A stretch of DNA of 44,358 bases from Candidatus Neomarinimicrobiota bacterium (GTDB taxonomy: Bacteria; Fidelibacterota; UBA8477; JABMPR01), in the NCBI GenBank assembly GCA_016784545.1, contig JADHUM010000030.1:1-44358 (forward strand), read 5' to 3'. Shown here in pieces: positions 1 through 8,689 of the stretch (positions within the stretch are counted from its first letter, which is position 1; the number at the start of each line of letters is the position of its first letter). The notes below the pieces were generated by a model that saw only the letters and a list, made by a program, of their open reading frames with translations, was not told the DNA's origin and searched no databases. The position numbers and the translations under genes are program-made.

Positions 1-323
1 AATCAGCATGCCCTTACCGTTCTCAACAAAGGCCAGGAATACTCACAGGGACGGGGTAGGACGCACCGTCAAAGAACCATCTATAAATATGATGGCATGG
101 AAATCTTTTTTCCTTGACTTTCTTTTTCATAGAAGACAGGTAGGCTCAGGCTATTGTGTCATTGCGAACGAATGTAATGAGCGCGGCAATCTTCATATTC
201 GAGGACAGGTTCGAGATCGCCGCGTCGGTTTTCAACCTCCTCGCGAAGACTGGGTGGTTCTGGTGCCAGGGGTGGGAATTTTGGTTGTCAGGGTTATCTT
301 TTTGGAATTGAGACACAGGAGAG
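1..323. other. Non-coding left edge holding a dispersed repeat
   Basis: I see no convincing gene in these 323 bases. The open frames here have repeat-like translations and no family resemblance. Positions 158-250 are a copy of the dispersed two-hairpin repeat described separately. The last bases lead into the ribosome binding site of the bacteriohemerythrin gene. Confidence 0.6.
158..250 (-). repeat. Two-hairpin dispersed repeat, copy A
   Basis: Read on the minus strand this starts at a TCTTCGCGAG-like block, passes a GACGCGGCGATCTCG-like block and ends at an ATTGCCGCGCTCATT...CGCAATGAC block. The same order occurs at 27660-27755 and 29645-29744 on the plus strand. Complementary arms (TCGCG/CGCGA and ATTGC/GCAAT) suggest two hairpins per copy. 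Confidence 0.75.
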
Positions 324-329
324 ATGCTT

Positions 330-731
330 ATGTTTGCATGGACAAATATTATGTCTATTGATAATGGTTTTATTGATGAAGACCATAAGAAGCTTATCGA
401 AATAGCCAATCGGGTTGTTCAGCTTCACCACCCCAATCGTGATGCCGAAGAACTGAAACAGGCCATTCGTGATCTATATGATTATGTTAAATATCATTTC
501 TCACGTGAAGAAGCCTTCATGGAGGAAATTCAATATCCCCATGCTGATGCCCATCATCAAAAACATGAGGGGATTGTCAAAGAGATGAATCACTATCTTA
601 CCAGCTCACATCACATGGGCGAAATGTTGGAAAATTTTCGCACACTCATGAACAAATGGGTGCTCAATCATATTATGGATGAAGATATACAACTCCATGA
701 ATTCATAATTTCCAAACAGTCACCCAGCTAA
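330..731 (+). CDS. Bacteriohemerythrin
   Basis: A four-helix-bundle O2-binding protein with a non-heme di-iron site, probably cytoplasmic, of about 133 residues (normal for the family). All expected metal ligands are visible in order: the His of DEDHKKL, His and Glu of YHFSREE, two His in HADAHHQKHEG, and His and Asp of NHIMDED. An ATG at 324 is also in frame, but AGGAGA at 317-322 sits 7 nt before the ATG at 330, so the protein most likely starts MFAWTNIMS. Such proteins store, deliver or sense oxygen in microaerobic bacteria. No fused signalling domain is present. It is followed by a GNAT gene after 33 bp, but a functional link is not evident. Confidence 0.93.
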   Translation: MFAWTNIMSIDNGFIDEDHKKLIEIANRVVQLHHPNRDAEELKQAIRDLYDYVKYHFSREEAFMEEIQYPHADAHHQKHEGIVKEMNHYLTSSHHMGEMLENFRTLMNKWVLNHIMDEDIQLHEFIISKQSPS

Positions 732-764
732 ATCAGAGCCCCCCCGAGGTAATTAAAGAAATAT

Positions 765-1553
765 ATGAAACTTTCACCACAGCTCCAGGCTGATCTGGAT
801 AGTCGAAAACTAAAGCTGATACAGGCCTGCGACCTGGATGGTTTTCTGGATGCGTCAGATGTGGTTACGGTGCCATGCTGGCCGGAATTCATGATGAACG
901 ATACAGTGGCTAACAGTAATTGGCGACCCATGCATGATAAATATCCTGAGTTCCAATTTGCCCTGATAGAGCAGGACACAGATAATTGGATTGCCGTGGG
1001 CAATAGCATCCCCCTGCATTTTGAAGGTCCTCTGGAAGACCTGCCAGACGCCGGTTGGGACTGGGCGGTTCTAACGGGCATGCAAGCTGAGCAGCCGGCA
1101 ACTCTTTTATGTGCGCTGGCGATTCAAATTCTACCGGAATATCGAGGTGGCGGCCTGAGCGCTTTCATGATTAAAGTCATGCTGGAAATCGGCCTGAGCC
1201 ATGGGCTTGGCAAATTGATTGCGCCAGTACGCCCGAGTAAAAAAAGTGATTATCCTCTGACCCCCATGGCGTTATATATTGAGTGGTCAAAAGAAGACAG
1301 ACCCTTTGATCCCTGGTTGCGGGTTCACCACCGCCTGGGGGCACGCATATTAAAAGTTTGTCCGGAGGCGATGCACATTTCCGGGACCATCAAGTCTTGG
1401 GAGGAATGGACCGGTTTGAGTTTTCTGTCCGGTGGTGATTACATTATCCCCGGTGCCTTATCGCCAGTGACAATTGATATTGAAAATGATCGTGGCGTCT
1501 ATATTGAAGCCAATGTGTGGATGCTCCACGATTATTACCAAAAAGCGAAATAG
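765..1553 (+). CDS. GNAT-like acetyltransferase family protein
   Basis: A protein of 262 residues, longer than a minimal GNAT domain. The central LPEYRGGGLSAFMI segment (about residues 124-137) resembles the acetyl-CoA-binding motif A of GNAT enzymes. The conserved-looking blocks VRPSKKSDYPLTP and FDPWLRVHHRLGA resemble a poorly characterised family of GNAT-related transferases found in several phyla. The substrate is unknown. It lies 15 bp upstream of an ABC exporter ATPase on the same strand, so the three genes up to position 4047 may be co-transcribed. The ribosome binding site is weak (GAGGT is too far upstream). Confidence is moderate for the fold and low for any specific reaction. Confidence 0.65.
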   Translation: MKLSPQLQADLDSRKLKLIQACDLDGFLDASDVVTVPCWPEFMMNDTVANSNWRPMHDKYPEFQFALIEQDTDNWIAVGNSIPLHFEGPLEDLPDAGWDWAVLTGMQAEQPATLLCALAIQILPEYRGGGLSAFMIKVMLEIGLSHGLGKLIAPVRPSKKSDYPLTPMALYIEWSKEDRPFDPWLRVHHRLGARILKVCPEAMHISGTIKSWEEWTGLSFLSGGDYIIPGALSPVTIDIENDRGVYIEANVWMLHDYYQKAK

Positions 1554-1568
1554 AAGAGAAACTATCTC

Positions 1569-2342
1569 ATGATAAAGTTAGAAAACCTCTCAAAGCAGTT
1601 CGATACTACCCTGGCTGTAAATAAGCTGGACCTGCATATTGAGAAAGGGGAGCTGTTCAGTTTTCTGGGACCCAATGGGGCCGGAAAAACCACCACCATA
1701 AAAATGATGGTTGGCTTAATGACACCTACCCAGGGTACCATTCACATGGGTGGATTCAATGTGGATAAAGAACCCCAGAAGGCCAAGTTTATCACGGGTT
1801 ATGTCCCTGACGCGGCCTTTCTCTATCAGCATTTGTCCGGGCTGGAACTGCTGATGATGGTGGGGCAACTCTACTCCATGGACAACAAGACCGTGCATGC
1901 GGAACTTGACGCATTGAGTGAGCGCTTGTTTATGAAGGAATGGATTGGTGATCGTATCTCGGGATACTCTCAGGGAATGAAACAGCGGTTGGCCTTTGCA
2001 TCAGCCTTTCTGCACAGCCCTGAAATATTGATTATTGATGAGCCCATGGTGGGTCTGGATCCCAAAACCGCCAGGATCATCAAAGACATGCTCAAAGAGC
2101 GCAGTGAACGTGGCGTCACGGTCTTTATCTCAACTCACAATTTGAATGTGGCGGAGGAATTATCAGATCGCATTGCCATTATCAACAGGGGAAAACTCCT
2201 GGGTCTGGGCACGGTGGATTCCTTTGAGTCCATGGCCGGTGAGCAAGAGAATCTGGAAGAGCGATTTTTGAGAATTGTTGAAGAAGAAGAGCACACGGTG
2301 GGGCACCAGGACCTTGATGAAGCACGACCCCAAGCCAATTGA
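1569..2342 (+). CDS. ABC-2 type transporter ATP-binding protein
   Basis: The ATPase subunit of an ABC exporter, 257 residues. Walker A GPNGAGKT lies at residues 34-41, the signature SGYSQGMKQR at 131-140 and Walker B ILIIDEPM at 153-160, followed by a D-loop (GLDP) and switch His (STHN). The short signature (SGYSQG instead of LSGGQ) is common in multidrug, Na+ or lipid ABC-2 exporters. The partner permease begins about 28 bp downstream, giving a classic ATPase-permease pair. It hydrolyses ATP on the inner face of the membrane; the cargo cannot be read from sequence. Confidence 0.92.
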   Translation: MIKLENLSKQFDTTLAVNKLDLHIEKGELFSFLGPNGAGKTTTIKMMVGLMTPTQGTIHMGGFNVDKEPQKAKFITGYVPDAAFLYQHLSGLELLMMVGQLYSMDNKTVHAELDALSERLFMKEWIGDRISGYSQGMKQRLAFASAFLHSPEILIIDEPMVGLDPKTARIIKDMLKERSERGVTVFISTHNLNVAEELSDRIAIINRGKLLGLGTVDSFESMAGEQENLEERFLRIVEEEEHTVGHQDLDEARPQAN

Positions 2343-2370
2343 CCACCATTTATAGATTGGAGATTTTGTC

Positions 2371-4047
2371 ATCGTAAGCCAGCAAGCCCAACTTCTGTTC
2401 CGTGTAAAACGCCAAAGCCTTAAGGGGTTCCTTTCAGGTGTGTTCAAGCAAAAACGCCTGGAGATTATTGTATCCAGCCTGATTGTTTTCGGACTGATTT
2501 TTGGTGGATATAAACTGTTTGTCTCCGGGGGCAATTTTCTCCTCAGACAGGGAGAGCTGGGCGGGGTTTTTCTGGATCGTCTGTTTTACCTGGGTTGGTC
2601 CATTATTTTTTACCTCCTGATTTTATCAAACCTGGTGACGGGTTTTTCAACCTTTTACCGTTCGCCTGAAGTCGCCTTTCTCATGACGTTGCCAGTTGAC
2701 AACAAGCAGATTTTCAGGATCAAGTTTATTGAGAACCTGATTTACAGTTCCTGGGCAATTCTTATTCTGGGAATCCCGCTGACACTGGGCTACGGATCAC
2801 TACAGGGCTTATCATTCTGGCAGTATGGCCTGGTCTTTATTACCGGGATTCTGCCCTTTCTCTTTATTGCTACGGTGTCTGCCAGCCTGCTGCTCATGTT
2901 GCTGGTATTCCTGAGTCGCTTTTTTAAGATGCGAACGGTCTTTATTTTTCTTGGTGTCATTTTTACCGGTGTTTTTTATCTCTATTTTAGTGTGAGTCAA
3001 CAGGACACGGTCTTGACTGGCAATCTTGGCAACTTCAGGTCTCTGGGGCGCTATCTGGCCAATATGGCCAATACGTCTTTCCCCTTTATACCCAGCTACT
3101 GGTTGAGTCGTCTATTTATGGGGAGTGAAACCCTGGTGTTACTGGAGCGTCTTTTCTATTCGGCCATGTTTGTGACCACGGCGGCCCTGGGCTGGGAGCT
3201 TATAAACTGGACGGCCGAGCGTTTCTATTTTCAAACCTACCAGGTTATGGAAGGCCAGGGGCAAAAGACAAAAAGAACCCCACTGAGCAGGATTTTCAAT
3301 TTTGGCTGGTATGGGTTGCGGCCCCCGGTAAAAGCCCTGGCCTCAAAGGATCTGGTCCAATTTCTACGGACGCCCCAGCAGTGGGTTCAGTTTTTATTGC
3401 TGGGTTTCTTTATTGGGGTGTATTTGATCAACCTGTCACGGGGTCAATTGCAAATGGATGAGTTGTCATCCTTTTGGCGCACCACCATCTATATTTTCAA
3501 TTTTGGATTTACAGGATTCATTCTGGCAGCGCTAACGGCACGCTTTGTTTATCCCATGATCAGCATGGAGGGCCGCAGTCTGTGGATATTGCAGATGGCT
3601 CCCTTCTCCATGAAACGGGTCTTTGTGGAGAAATTCTGGTTTGCCTTTTTTGTACTTTTCACCCTCACCGAGGTAGTGGCTCTTACTTCAAATTTCTTTC
3701 TGGGTCAGAGTCTGGAAGTATCCCTGATAGCCAGTGGATTCCTGTTTCTCACCAGCCTGGCGCTGATCAGCCTGTCCCTGGGTCTGGGTGCCGTATATGC
3801 TCAGTTTAATGAGACCAATCCCATGAAAATAAGCAGTGGGTATGGCGGAATTATCACGGTGGTCCTCAGCCTGATTTATGTGGCCTTCTCGGTTACCTCA
3901 CTGGTGCTGGTTATCAATCTGCACATAAACCACGGCTCAGATATTGTGATTGGGCTGATTGTTGGTTTTGTGATAGTGCTGACCGTCTTCTATACCTGGT
4001 TGCCTTTGAAGTGGGGTGTCAGGGCTATTAGTTCTTACGAGCGTTAG
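2371..4047 (+). CDS. ABC-2 type transporter permease, probable ATC start
   Basis: A membrane subunit with many hydrophobic segments, pairing with the upstream ATPase. The first conventional start in frame is GTG at 2440, but the reading frame is open from a TAG at 2353-2355. The upstream codons encode plausible protein (QLLFRVKRQSLKGFL). The only well-placed start is ATC at 2371: GGAGA at 2359-2363 lies exactly 7 nt before it. With that start the protein is about 558 residues, with a basic cytoplasmic N-terminus before the first membrane segment (IIVSSLIVFGLIFGGYKLF). A sequencing error or a frame change near 2360 is an alternative explanation. The family is ABC-2-like; the substrate is unknown. 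Confidence 0.75.
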   Translation: MVSQQAQLLFRVKRQSLKGFLSGVFKQKRLEIIVSSLIVFGLIFGGYKLFVSGGNFLLRQGELGGVFLDRLFYLGWSIIFYLLILSNLVTGFSTFYRSPEVAFLMTLPVDNKQIFRIKFIENLIYSSWAILILGIPLTLGYGSLQGLSFWQYGLVFITGILPFLFIATVSASLLLMLLVFLSRFFKMRTVFIFLGVIFTGVFYLYFSVSQQDTVLTGNLGNFRSLGRYLANMANTSFPFIPSYWLSRLFMGSETLVLLERLFYSAMFVTTAALGWELINWTAERFYFQTYQVMEGQGQKTKRTPLSRIFNFGWYGLRPPVKALASKDLVQFLRTPQQWVQFLLLGFFIGVYLINLSRGQLQMDELSSFWRTTIYIFNFGFTGFILAALTARFVYPMISMEGRSLWILQMAPFSMKRVFVEKFWFAFFVLFTLTEVVALTSNFFLGQSLEVSLIASGFLFLTSLALISLSLGLGAVYAQFNETNPMKISSGYGGIITVVLSLIYVAFSVTSLVLVINLHINHGSDIVIGLIVGFVIVLTVFYTWLPLKWGVRAISSYER

Positions 4048-4169
4048 TCGAAAGTCTTAAGGTCGAAGGTCCAAAGTCCTAAGGTTCCAGGCTACCAATC
4101 CCCCGGACATTGAGCCTGCCTTGGAGTTGCTCATAGAGCGAAGACTGGTCGAAATGTCCACCCTCCTGA

Positions 4170-4652
4170 CTATCCTTCAGTGATGATGACCTTTTGCATG
4201 ACATCACCCTGCTGGATGCTGTTGAGGACATCGAGACCCTCTGTCAGTTTTCCGAAAACTGTGTGACGACCATCCAGATGAGGTTGGGAATCGTGGGTGA
4301 TAAAGAACTGGGAACCATTGGTTCCCGGACCGGCATTGGCCATTGAGATGACATTGTCAATATGGCGATTGGGGTTTCCGGCAAACTCATCTTCGAATTG
4401 ATATCCAGGACCACCCATTCCCGTACCTGTTGGATCTCCACCTTGAACCATGAAGTTGGGGATGACTCTGTGAAAGGCGACTGCATCATAATATCCCTCT
4501 CTGGCAAGAAAGATGAAGTTGTTGACCGTTTTTGGGGCATGGGCTGCATATAGGTCCAGTTTGATGCTGCCTTTATTGGTTACTATCTCGCAGGCGTAGT
4601 TCTTGGCGGTGTCGATCTGAAGTTCTGGGGGGGTGTTCCATTGTTGTGACAT
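4170..4652 (-). CDS. Cyclophilin-type peptidyl-prolyl cis-trans isomerase
   Basis: A proline isomerase of 160 residues, close to a minimal cyclophilin domain. The core motif FHRVIPNFMVQGGDPTGTG contains the catalytic Arg and the Phe/Gln of the active site, and GPGYQFEDEF and NGSQFFIT follow in the usual order. There is no signal peptide, so it is probably cytoplasmic. Translation starts at the ATG at 4650-4652 with AAGGAA a few bases upstream. It stands alone, convergent with the ABC permease gene. The 120 bp between them contain short repetitive AAGTC/AAGGTC blocks and no clear terminator. Confidence 0.93.
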   Translation of the reverse strand: MSQQWNTPPELQIDTAKNYACEIVTNKGSIKLDLYAAHAPKTVNNFIFLAREGYYDAVAFHRVIPNFMVQGGDPTGTGMGGPGYQFEDEFAGNPNRHIDNVISMANAGPGTNGSQFFITHDSQPHLDGRHTVFGKLTEGLDVLNSIQQGDVMQKVIITEG

Positions 4653-4825
4653 GTCTGTATTTCCTTATTGATTCATATTCAAATATTTAGCTTACAAAAT
4701 ATGAACGATAGGCGCATCCCCAATCAAATAAGCAAAAACCAATTAATAGCTTCCCTCAGTGTCCGGAGGATCTCATGGTGGAGATCGATTACCACGGCTT
4801 TTGGTGAGGGGGGATAGAGTTTTTA

Positions 4826-4895
4826 GTTAGAAGTTAGAAGTTAGAAGTTAGAAGTTAGAAGTTAAAAGTTAAAAGTTAAAAGTTAAAAGTTAAAA
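4826..4895 (+). repeat. Heptamer tandem repeat, (GTTAGAA)5 (GTTAAAA)5
   Basis: Ten consecutive 7-bp units: five GTTAGAA copies at 4826-4860, then five GTTAAAA copies at 4861-4895, differing at one base. The tract lies between the divergent side of the cyclophilin gene and the 3' end of an outer-membrane protein gene. The wider 4653-4995 interval otherwise shows no gene. Confidence 0.95.
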
Positions 4896-4995
4896 AATGT
4901 ATGAGTTTATGAGTTGGGGGTTGAAATTGAAAATTTGGGTTGGGGTTGCCCCTTTGGTGGCGCAGGCAAGCAGGGTCGCCGGAGGCAGAAACCAA

Positions 4996-5772
4996 CTAAC
5001 TCCAGATTAACATGAGGTGTAAACCTGTGCTGTTTAGGGAGGGTGCATTGTTCAGCTTGACAGAATTGCCATCACCGCTATAAACCCCGGGCTTCAGAAA
5101 AGAAAAGGGATGAAATACCCCACCTGTTTTTAAGGTGATACTATGCTGGGTATCAGACTTTTTAGGAAGCAAAAATATGATGGAAATATCCGTGGAAAGG
5201 GCAAAATCAATTTGTCTCACTGTTAGCATTAGCCCGTCGTTTTGATAGATATCATCCCAGTCCATTTCCTTCCTACCGTTGGGCTTCAGGCTGAGATAAT
5301 TTTGGCTAAAACCAAAGCCCAGTCCAGGAGCGATCTGTAAACCACCCACTGCCTTTTTATAGGAAAGATCAATAAGAACGCTGAGGAAGGTATACTTGCT
5401 TGAACCGGTGACTCCTTCGTTGTAGCGGTTCAGCAGCGCATTGCTGAATATGGTCGTTCCGACGGAGATATGGTCACCCACATCAACCTGACTGCCAAAA
5501 ATCCAACCCAGACTGGCAGCTGCTATTTTACTAAAACCAGCTGAAAGCAAAGAGCTGTTAAGGTCGCCAAGATTGCTGTACTGTTTGGTCATGAGGCCAA
5601 GTTTTGTGGCGGTGATTACTTCAGGCCCCTCTTGCTCTTGATCCAACAAGACATTTCGCTCAAGGAGAGAATTGATTTCTAGGGAGTCAGTTAAAAGATA
5701 TTGCTCAATATCCTCTTGAGCTGTTGATGTGATTGAGAGTGTGGCCAGCAGGCAGAAAGTCAGGTTTCTCAT
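4996..5772 (-). CDS. Hypothetical outer-membrane protein with signal peptide
   Basis: Not recognised as a named family. The best start is the ATG at 5770-5772, preceded by AGGAG. It gives a 258-residue protein beginning with a signal peptide (MRNLTFCLLATLSITSTAQ). The rest has alternating hydrophobic strands (for example GLQIAPGLGFGFSQNYLSL) and ends near LHLMLIWS, as expected for a small beta-barrel with an aromatic C-terminal strand. It follows the RND transporter gene on the same strand after about 80 bp, so it could be the last gene of that operon or an independent unit. Confidence 0.65.
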   Translation of the reverse strand: MRNLTFCLLATLSITSTAQEDIEQYLLTDSLEINSLLERNVLLDQEQEGPEVITATKLGLMTKQYSNLGDLNSSLLSAGFSKIAAASLGWIFGSQVDVGDHISVGTTIFSNALLNRYNEGVTGSSKYTFLSVLIDLSYKKAVGGLQIAPGLGFGFSQNYLSLKPNGRKEMDWDDIYQNDGLMLTVRQIDFALSTDISIIFLLPKKSDTQHSITLKTGGVFHPFSFLKPGVYSGDGNSVKLNNAPSLNSTGLHLMLIWS

Positions 5773-5854
5773 GTGATGCGAACTCCTAGTTGAAGGGCGA
5801 AACGAACGGTCCGTGAGGGAGAGTCCTCTCTCCCCCACAAGAACCTAATTGGCG

Positions 5855-8584
5855 TTATTTCTTTTTGTCCAGCAAGCCCATAAATGCCGGGAGTATGATT
5901 ATGGTGGTGAAAAAACATGCTCCCACACCAAAAATAAGTGCATAGGACAAACTGGCATAGCCACGGAATGGTGAGAACATCATGGATCCAAATGCCAGGA
6001 TGGTAGTCAATGAAGTTAACAAGACCGCCTTCCCGGTACTTGAAAGCACTATATTGGCTGAGCGTGGCCCCTCCAATCGCCAACGATGGACCACATGAAC
6101 ACCATCATCTATACCAATTCCCAGGATCAGGGGCAAAGCCATGACATTCATCATATCCAACTGGAAACCAAAGAGTTGCATGAGGCCAACCATCCAGACT
6201 GCACCTGTAGCCAGGGGTAGCATGGCAATCAAGGCATACTTGAAGCTCCTGAAGTCGAGAAGCAGAATGAGATAGACCAAAATCAGGGTCAGATAGGCGG
6301 CATTGCGACCATCGCGACCAATGATATCAATAAGTGCCCGCATGATCACCGGCATTCCCGTGGTACGTTCACTCACCGTTTCCAGCTCGTTTGCAAACTG
6401 TTCCATGAATAGTTTGTCCTGCCAGATATTTCCAGAGGGCAGTACCGTTGTGAGAAAGAGCGATCTGTCTTTGCTGGCATAGCGGTCAACAATTGACTCT
6501 GGAAGCATTTCCAGACTAAGGGATGAGGCGTTGGCCATTTTCAAGACGCTTGCTGTGAAATAGCTCGCATAAGCGTCCTGGAAAGCATTCAACTTTGTCG
6601 TCACAATACTCGGTCCCTGGTCAAAAAGTCCATAAATGTGGCTGAATATTGTAATGGCTGGTGGATTCTCTACGCTGCCAACAATCTCTGTGCAGCGCCT
6701 GTAGACTTTATCCTGCCCACCCAGAAAGGCCATGGACTGAAATTCCATGATATTCATTTCCAGTCTTTCGATTTCCTGTCGAATCAGGTCAAGGTCTTGA
6801 GCTTTTATGGGAGCCACCTGTGCACTCTGCATGAGAGTATGAATCTCTTCAATATGGGGTGTTCTTTTTGCCTGCTCCTCAAGTGAAGGGATGAAAATTG
6901 AAATGTCTTCCACAGAGGCCACGGAAGGTAATTCTTTGGCCTTCTTGCGAAGCTCACGGGACTCCTCCACGCTTTCTGAAACGAGATAGGCGAAGTCCAT
7001 GCTCAGGTCAAATTTATCCTGGACCGTGTCCTGGAGCATAATGCTGGGTAGCCCCTCAGCCTCAAGATCCATCATATTATGATTAAATGTGATTTGCCGG
7101 GCACTGAAACCCATGAGAATGGTGATCACAACTACGGCGGCGAGACTGAGCCAGGGATTGTCCTGAATAAACAGGCCAGCTTTACCCAGTGGTTTGAGCG
7201 TGAGATCTCGTAGGGTAACCTCGGCGGAGAGGCCCTTTTTTAGCTGTTTTTTTTCATACCGACGTTCTCTTACAACCAGGAAGACCGGGAGCAATACAAA
7301 GCTGGAAATCATAACTGCTATGAGTCCTATGGCGGTTACCAGGCCCAGTTCGCTCATGGCCCGGGAGTCACCAATCATTAGCGCTAGAAAAGCTACAGAA
7401 GTTGTCAGTGCGCCTGTTGACACACCACCACCACTTTTTTGCAGGCCAGCAAGGGTGGCTGCTTCCAGAGAGAGTCCCTTGCCGCGCATTTCCGTAAAGG
7501 TTGAAATAATATGAATGGAGAAATCGATACCCAGACCAATCAATATGATCATGAACATGGCCGTCATAATATTTAACACGGGAACCACCACAGCCACAAT
7601 ACCAGCTGCCCAGATCAAGCCAACAATCAGATTGAGCAGGGCAAGGGCGGGGGCCATGGCCATCCTGAAAGCCACGTAAAGTAGTGCACCAATGAGGAAG
7701 AAGGAAAGTCCCATGGATATCTCAAGACCCTGAGAACTATAATACATTTCATCCCGACCAACTGCTATGGCACCTGAGAGCCCGGCTTGCACATGGGGGT
7801 GATCTTTCAGAACGTCGTTGAGAACGGCCTGAACAGCATCGGTTCCATCTACAATCATGAAAGCATCCATCATGCTGAAGGTGGGTATGAGATTCATGAT
7901 CAGGGCTTCTCTGTCGTAGGAGAGGAAATAGGGTTCACCCAATAATAGTTTATCCACAGCTGCTTCAGCAGCCGGAACTGAAATGGTTCCAGTTTTCAGG
8001 GTTTGTTCCATGGTCCCAAGCCAGCTATTGATACCGTTGAGAAAGACCAGCGCACCATCTTCCTCTTCCCTGGTTGACATGGATTCATCAGGTTGGATGT
8101 ATTCTTTTTCAAAGGAGTTGTTCATGTTGGTCAACAAGCCGGCCAGACCGGGATCCTGGAAAATGTCCTTCATGTTTTTCAGATCATCTTCCTTCATGAG
8201 CATAAAGCCATGCTCTTTCATGAAATCCAGATCAGCTTTATAGTCGACGCGGCGGACATAAATTGCTGGCTCCTTGTCCTTGCCTGGAATGGTCAGCGAA
8301 TCAAGGACCCGGGGGGCCAGATCATCAGCGAAGGCCTTGATGTCCGCTTCCTTGCCCTGAGCCACCACGATAATGCTGGAGGCAGATTGAAATTCCTCCA
8401 GGATGCGGTCGAATTCAAGGGTGCGTTTATCTCCTTCTGGGAGCATGTCCGACCATTTGGGCGTCATGGACATTCCACCTGAAAGGACCAGGGTTATTAG
8501 GGTTATGCCTGCCATTATCCAGAGCATGAGACTGGTTTTGTTTACAGCCAGGTCGGCCAGCTTTTTGATTAATCGAGCTCTCAT
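5855..8584 (-). CDS. RND superfamily (MMPL-type) transporter
   Basis: A 909-residue inner-membrane protein with the duplicated RND layout: one N-terminal membrane helix, a large periplasmic domain, a block of five helices, then the same again. The two halves carry equivalent motifs, GLGIDFSIHIIS and GIGIDDGVHVVH, in the fourth helix of each repeat, where proton-relay acidic residues sit in this superfamily. It resembles the MMPL/HpnN/'predicted exporter' branch, which moves lipids or other hydrophobic molecules without a membrane fusion protein, rather than AcrB. Upstream genes encode a barrel, a LolA-like carrier and a TetR regulator, which suggests transport of a lipidic substrate across the envelope. 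The substrate remains unknown. Confidence 0.9.
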   Translation of the reverse strand: MRARLIKKLADLAVNKTSLMLWIMAGITLITLVLSGGMSMTPKWSDMLPEGDKRTLEFDRILEEFQSASSIIVVAQGKEADIKAFADDLAPRVLDSLTIPGKDKEPAIYVRRVDYKADLDFMKEHGFMLMKEDDLKNMKDIFQDPGLAGLLTNMNNSFEKEYIQPDESMSTREEEDGALVFLNGINSWLGTMEQTLKTGTISVPAAEAAVDKLLLGEPYFLSYDREALIMNLIPTFSMMDAFMIVDGTDAVQAVLNDVLKDHPHVQAGLSGAIAVGRDEMYYSSQGLEISMGLSFFLIGALLYVAFRMAMAPALALLNLIVGLIWAAGIVAVVVPVLNIMTAMFMIILIGLGIDFSIHIISTFTEMRGKGLSLEAATLAGLQKSGGGVSTGALTTSVAFLALMIGDSRAMSELGLVTAIGLIAVMISSFVLLPVFLVVRERRYEKKQLKKGLSAEVTLRDLTLKPLGKAGLFIQDNPWLSLAAVVVITILMGFSARQITFNHNMMDLEAEGLPSIMLQDTVQDKFDLSMDFAYLVSESVEESRELRKKAKELPSVASVEDISIFIPSLEEQAKRTPHIEEIHTLMQSAQVAPIKAQDLDLIRQEIERLEMNIMEFQSMAFLGGQDKVYRRCTEIVGSVENPPAITIFSHIYGLFDQGPSIVTTKLNAFQDAYASYFTASVLKMANASSLSLEMLPESIVDRYASKDRSLFLTTVLPSGNIWQDKLFMEQFANELETVSERTTGMPVIMRALIDIIGRDGRNAAYLTLILVYLILLLDFRSFKYALIAMLPLATGAVWMVGLMQLFGFQLDMMNVMALPLILGIGIDDGVHVVHRWRLEGPRSANIVLSSTGKAVLLTSLTTILAFGSMMFSPFRGYASLSYALIFGVGACFFTTIIILPAFMGLLDKKK

Positions 8585-8689
8585 GATTAACCCTTTCTTG
8601 AGTAGTAATTAAATTTAGAAAAACACGTAACCGTAAAGTTCGCAGAGGGCGCGAAGGCTTTGACGTTTAAGGAAGCGGGGTGATAGTGC
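8585..8689. other. Intra-operon spacer with a short repeat
   Basis: A gap of 105 bp separates the barrel gene from the RND gene, whereas the upstream operon genes overlap by 4 bp. It contains ACGTAAAGTTCGCAGAGG-like sequence of the kind found as dispersed repeats in many bacterial genomes. No terminator is evident. Confidence 0.4.

Noticed and set aside
8-361. Open frame at the left edge (117 codons)
   Set aside because: It runs through the two-hairpin repeat, has no ribosome binding site and overlaps the bacteriohemerythrin start. Its translation looks like repeat sequence.
4826-4895. Heptamer array as a CRISPR array
   Set aside because: Units are 7 bp, contiguous and without spacers; no cas genes are present.
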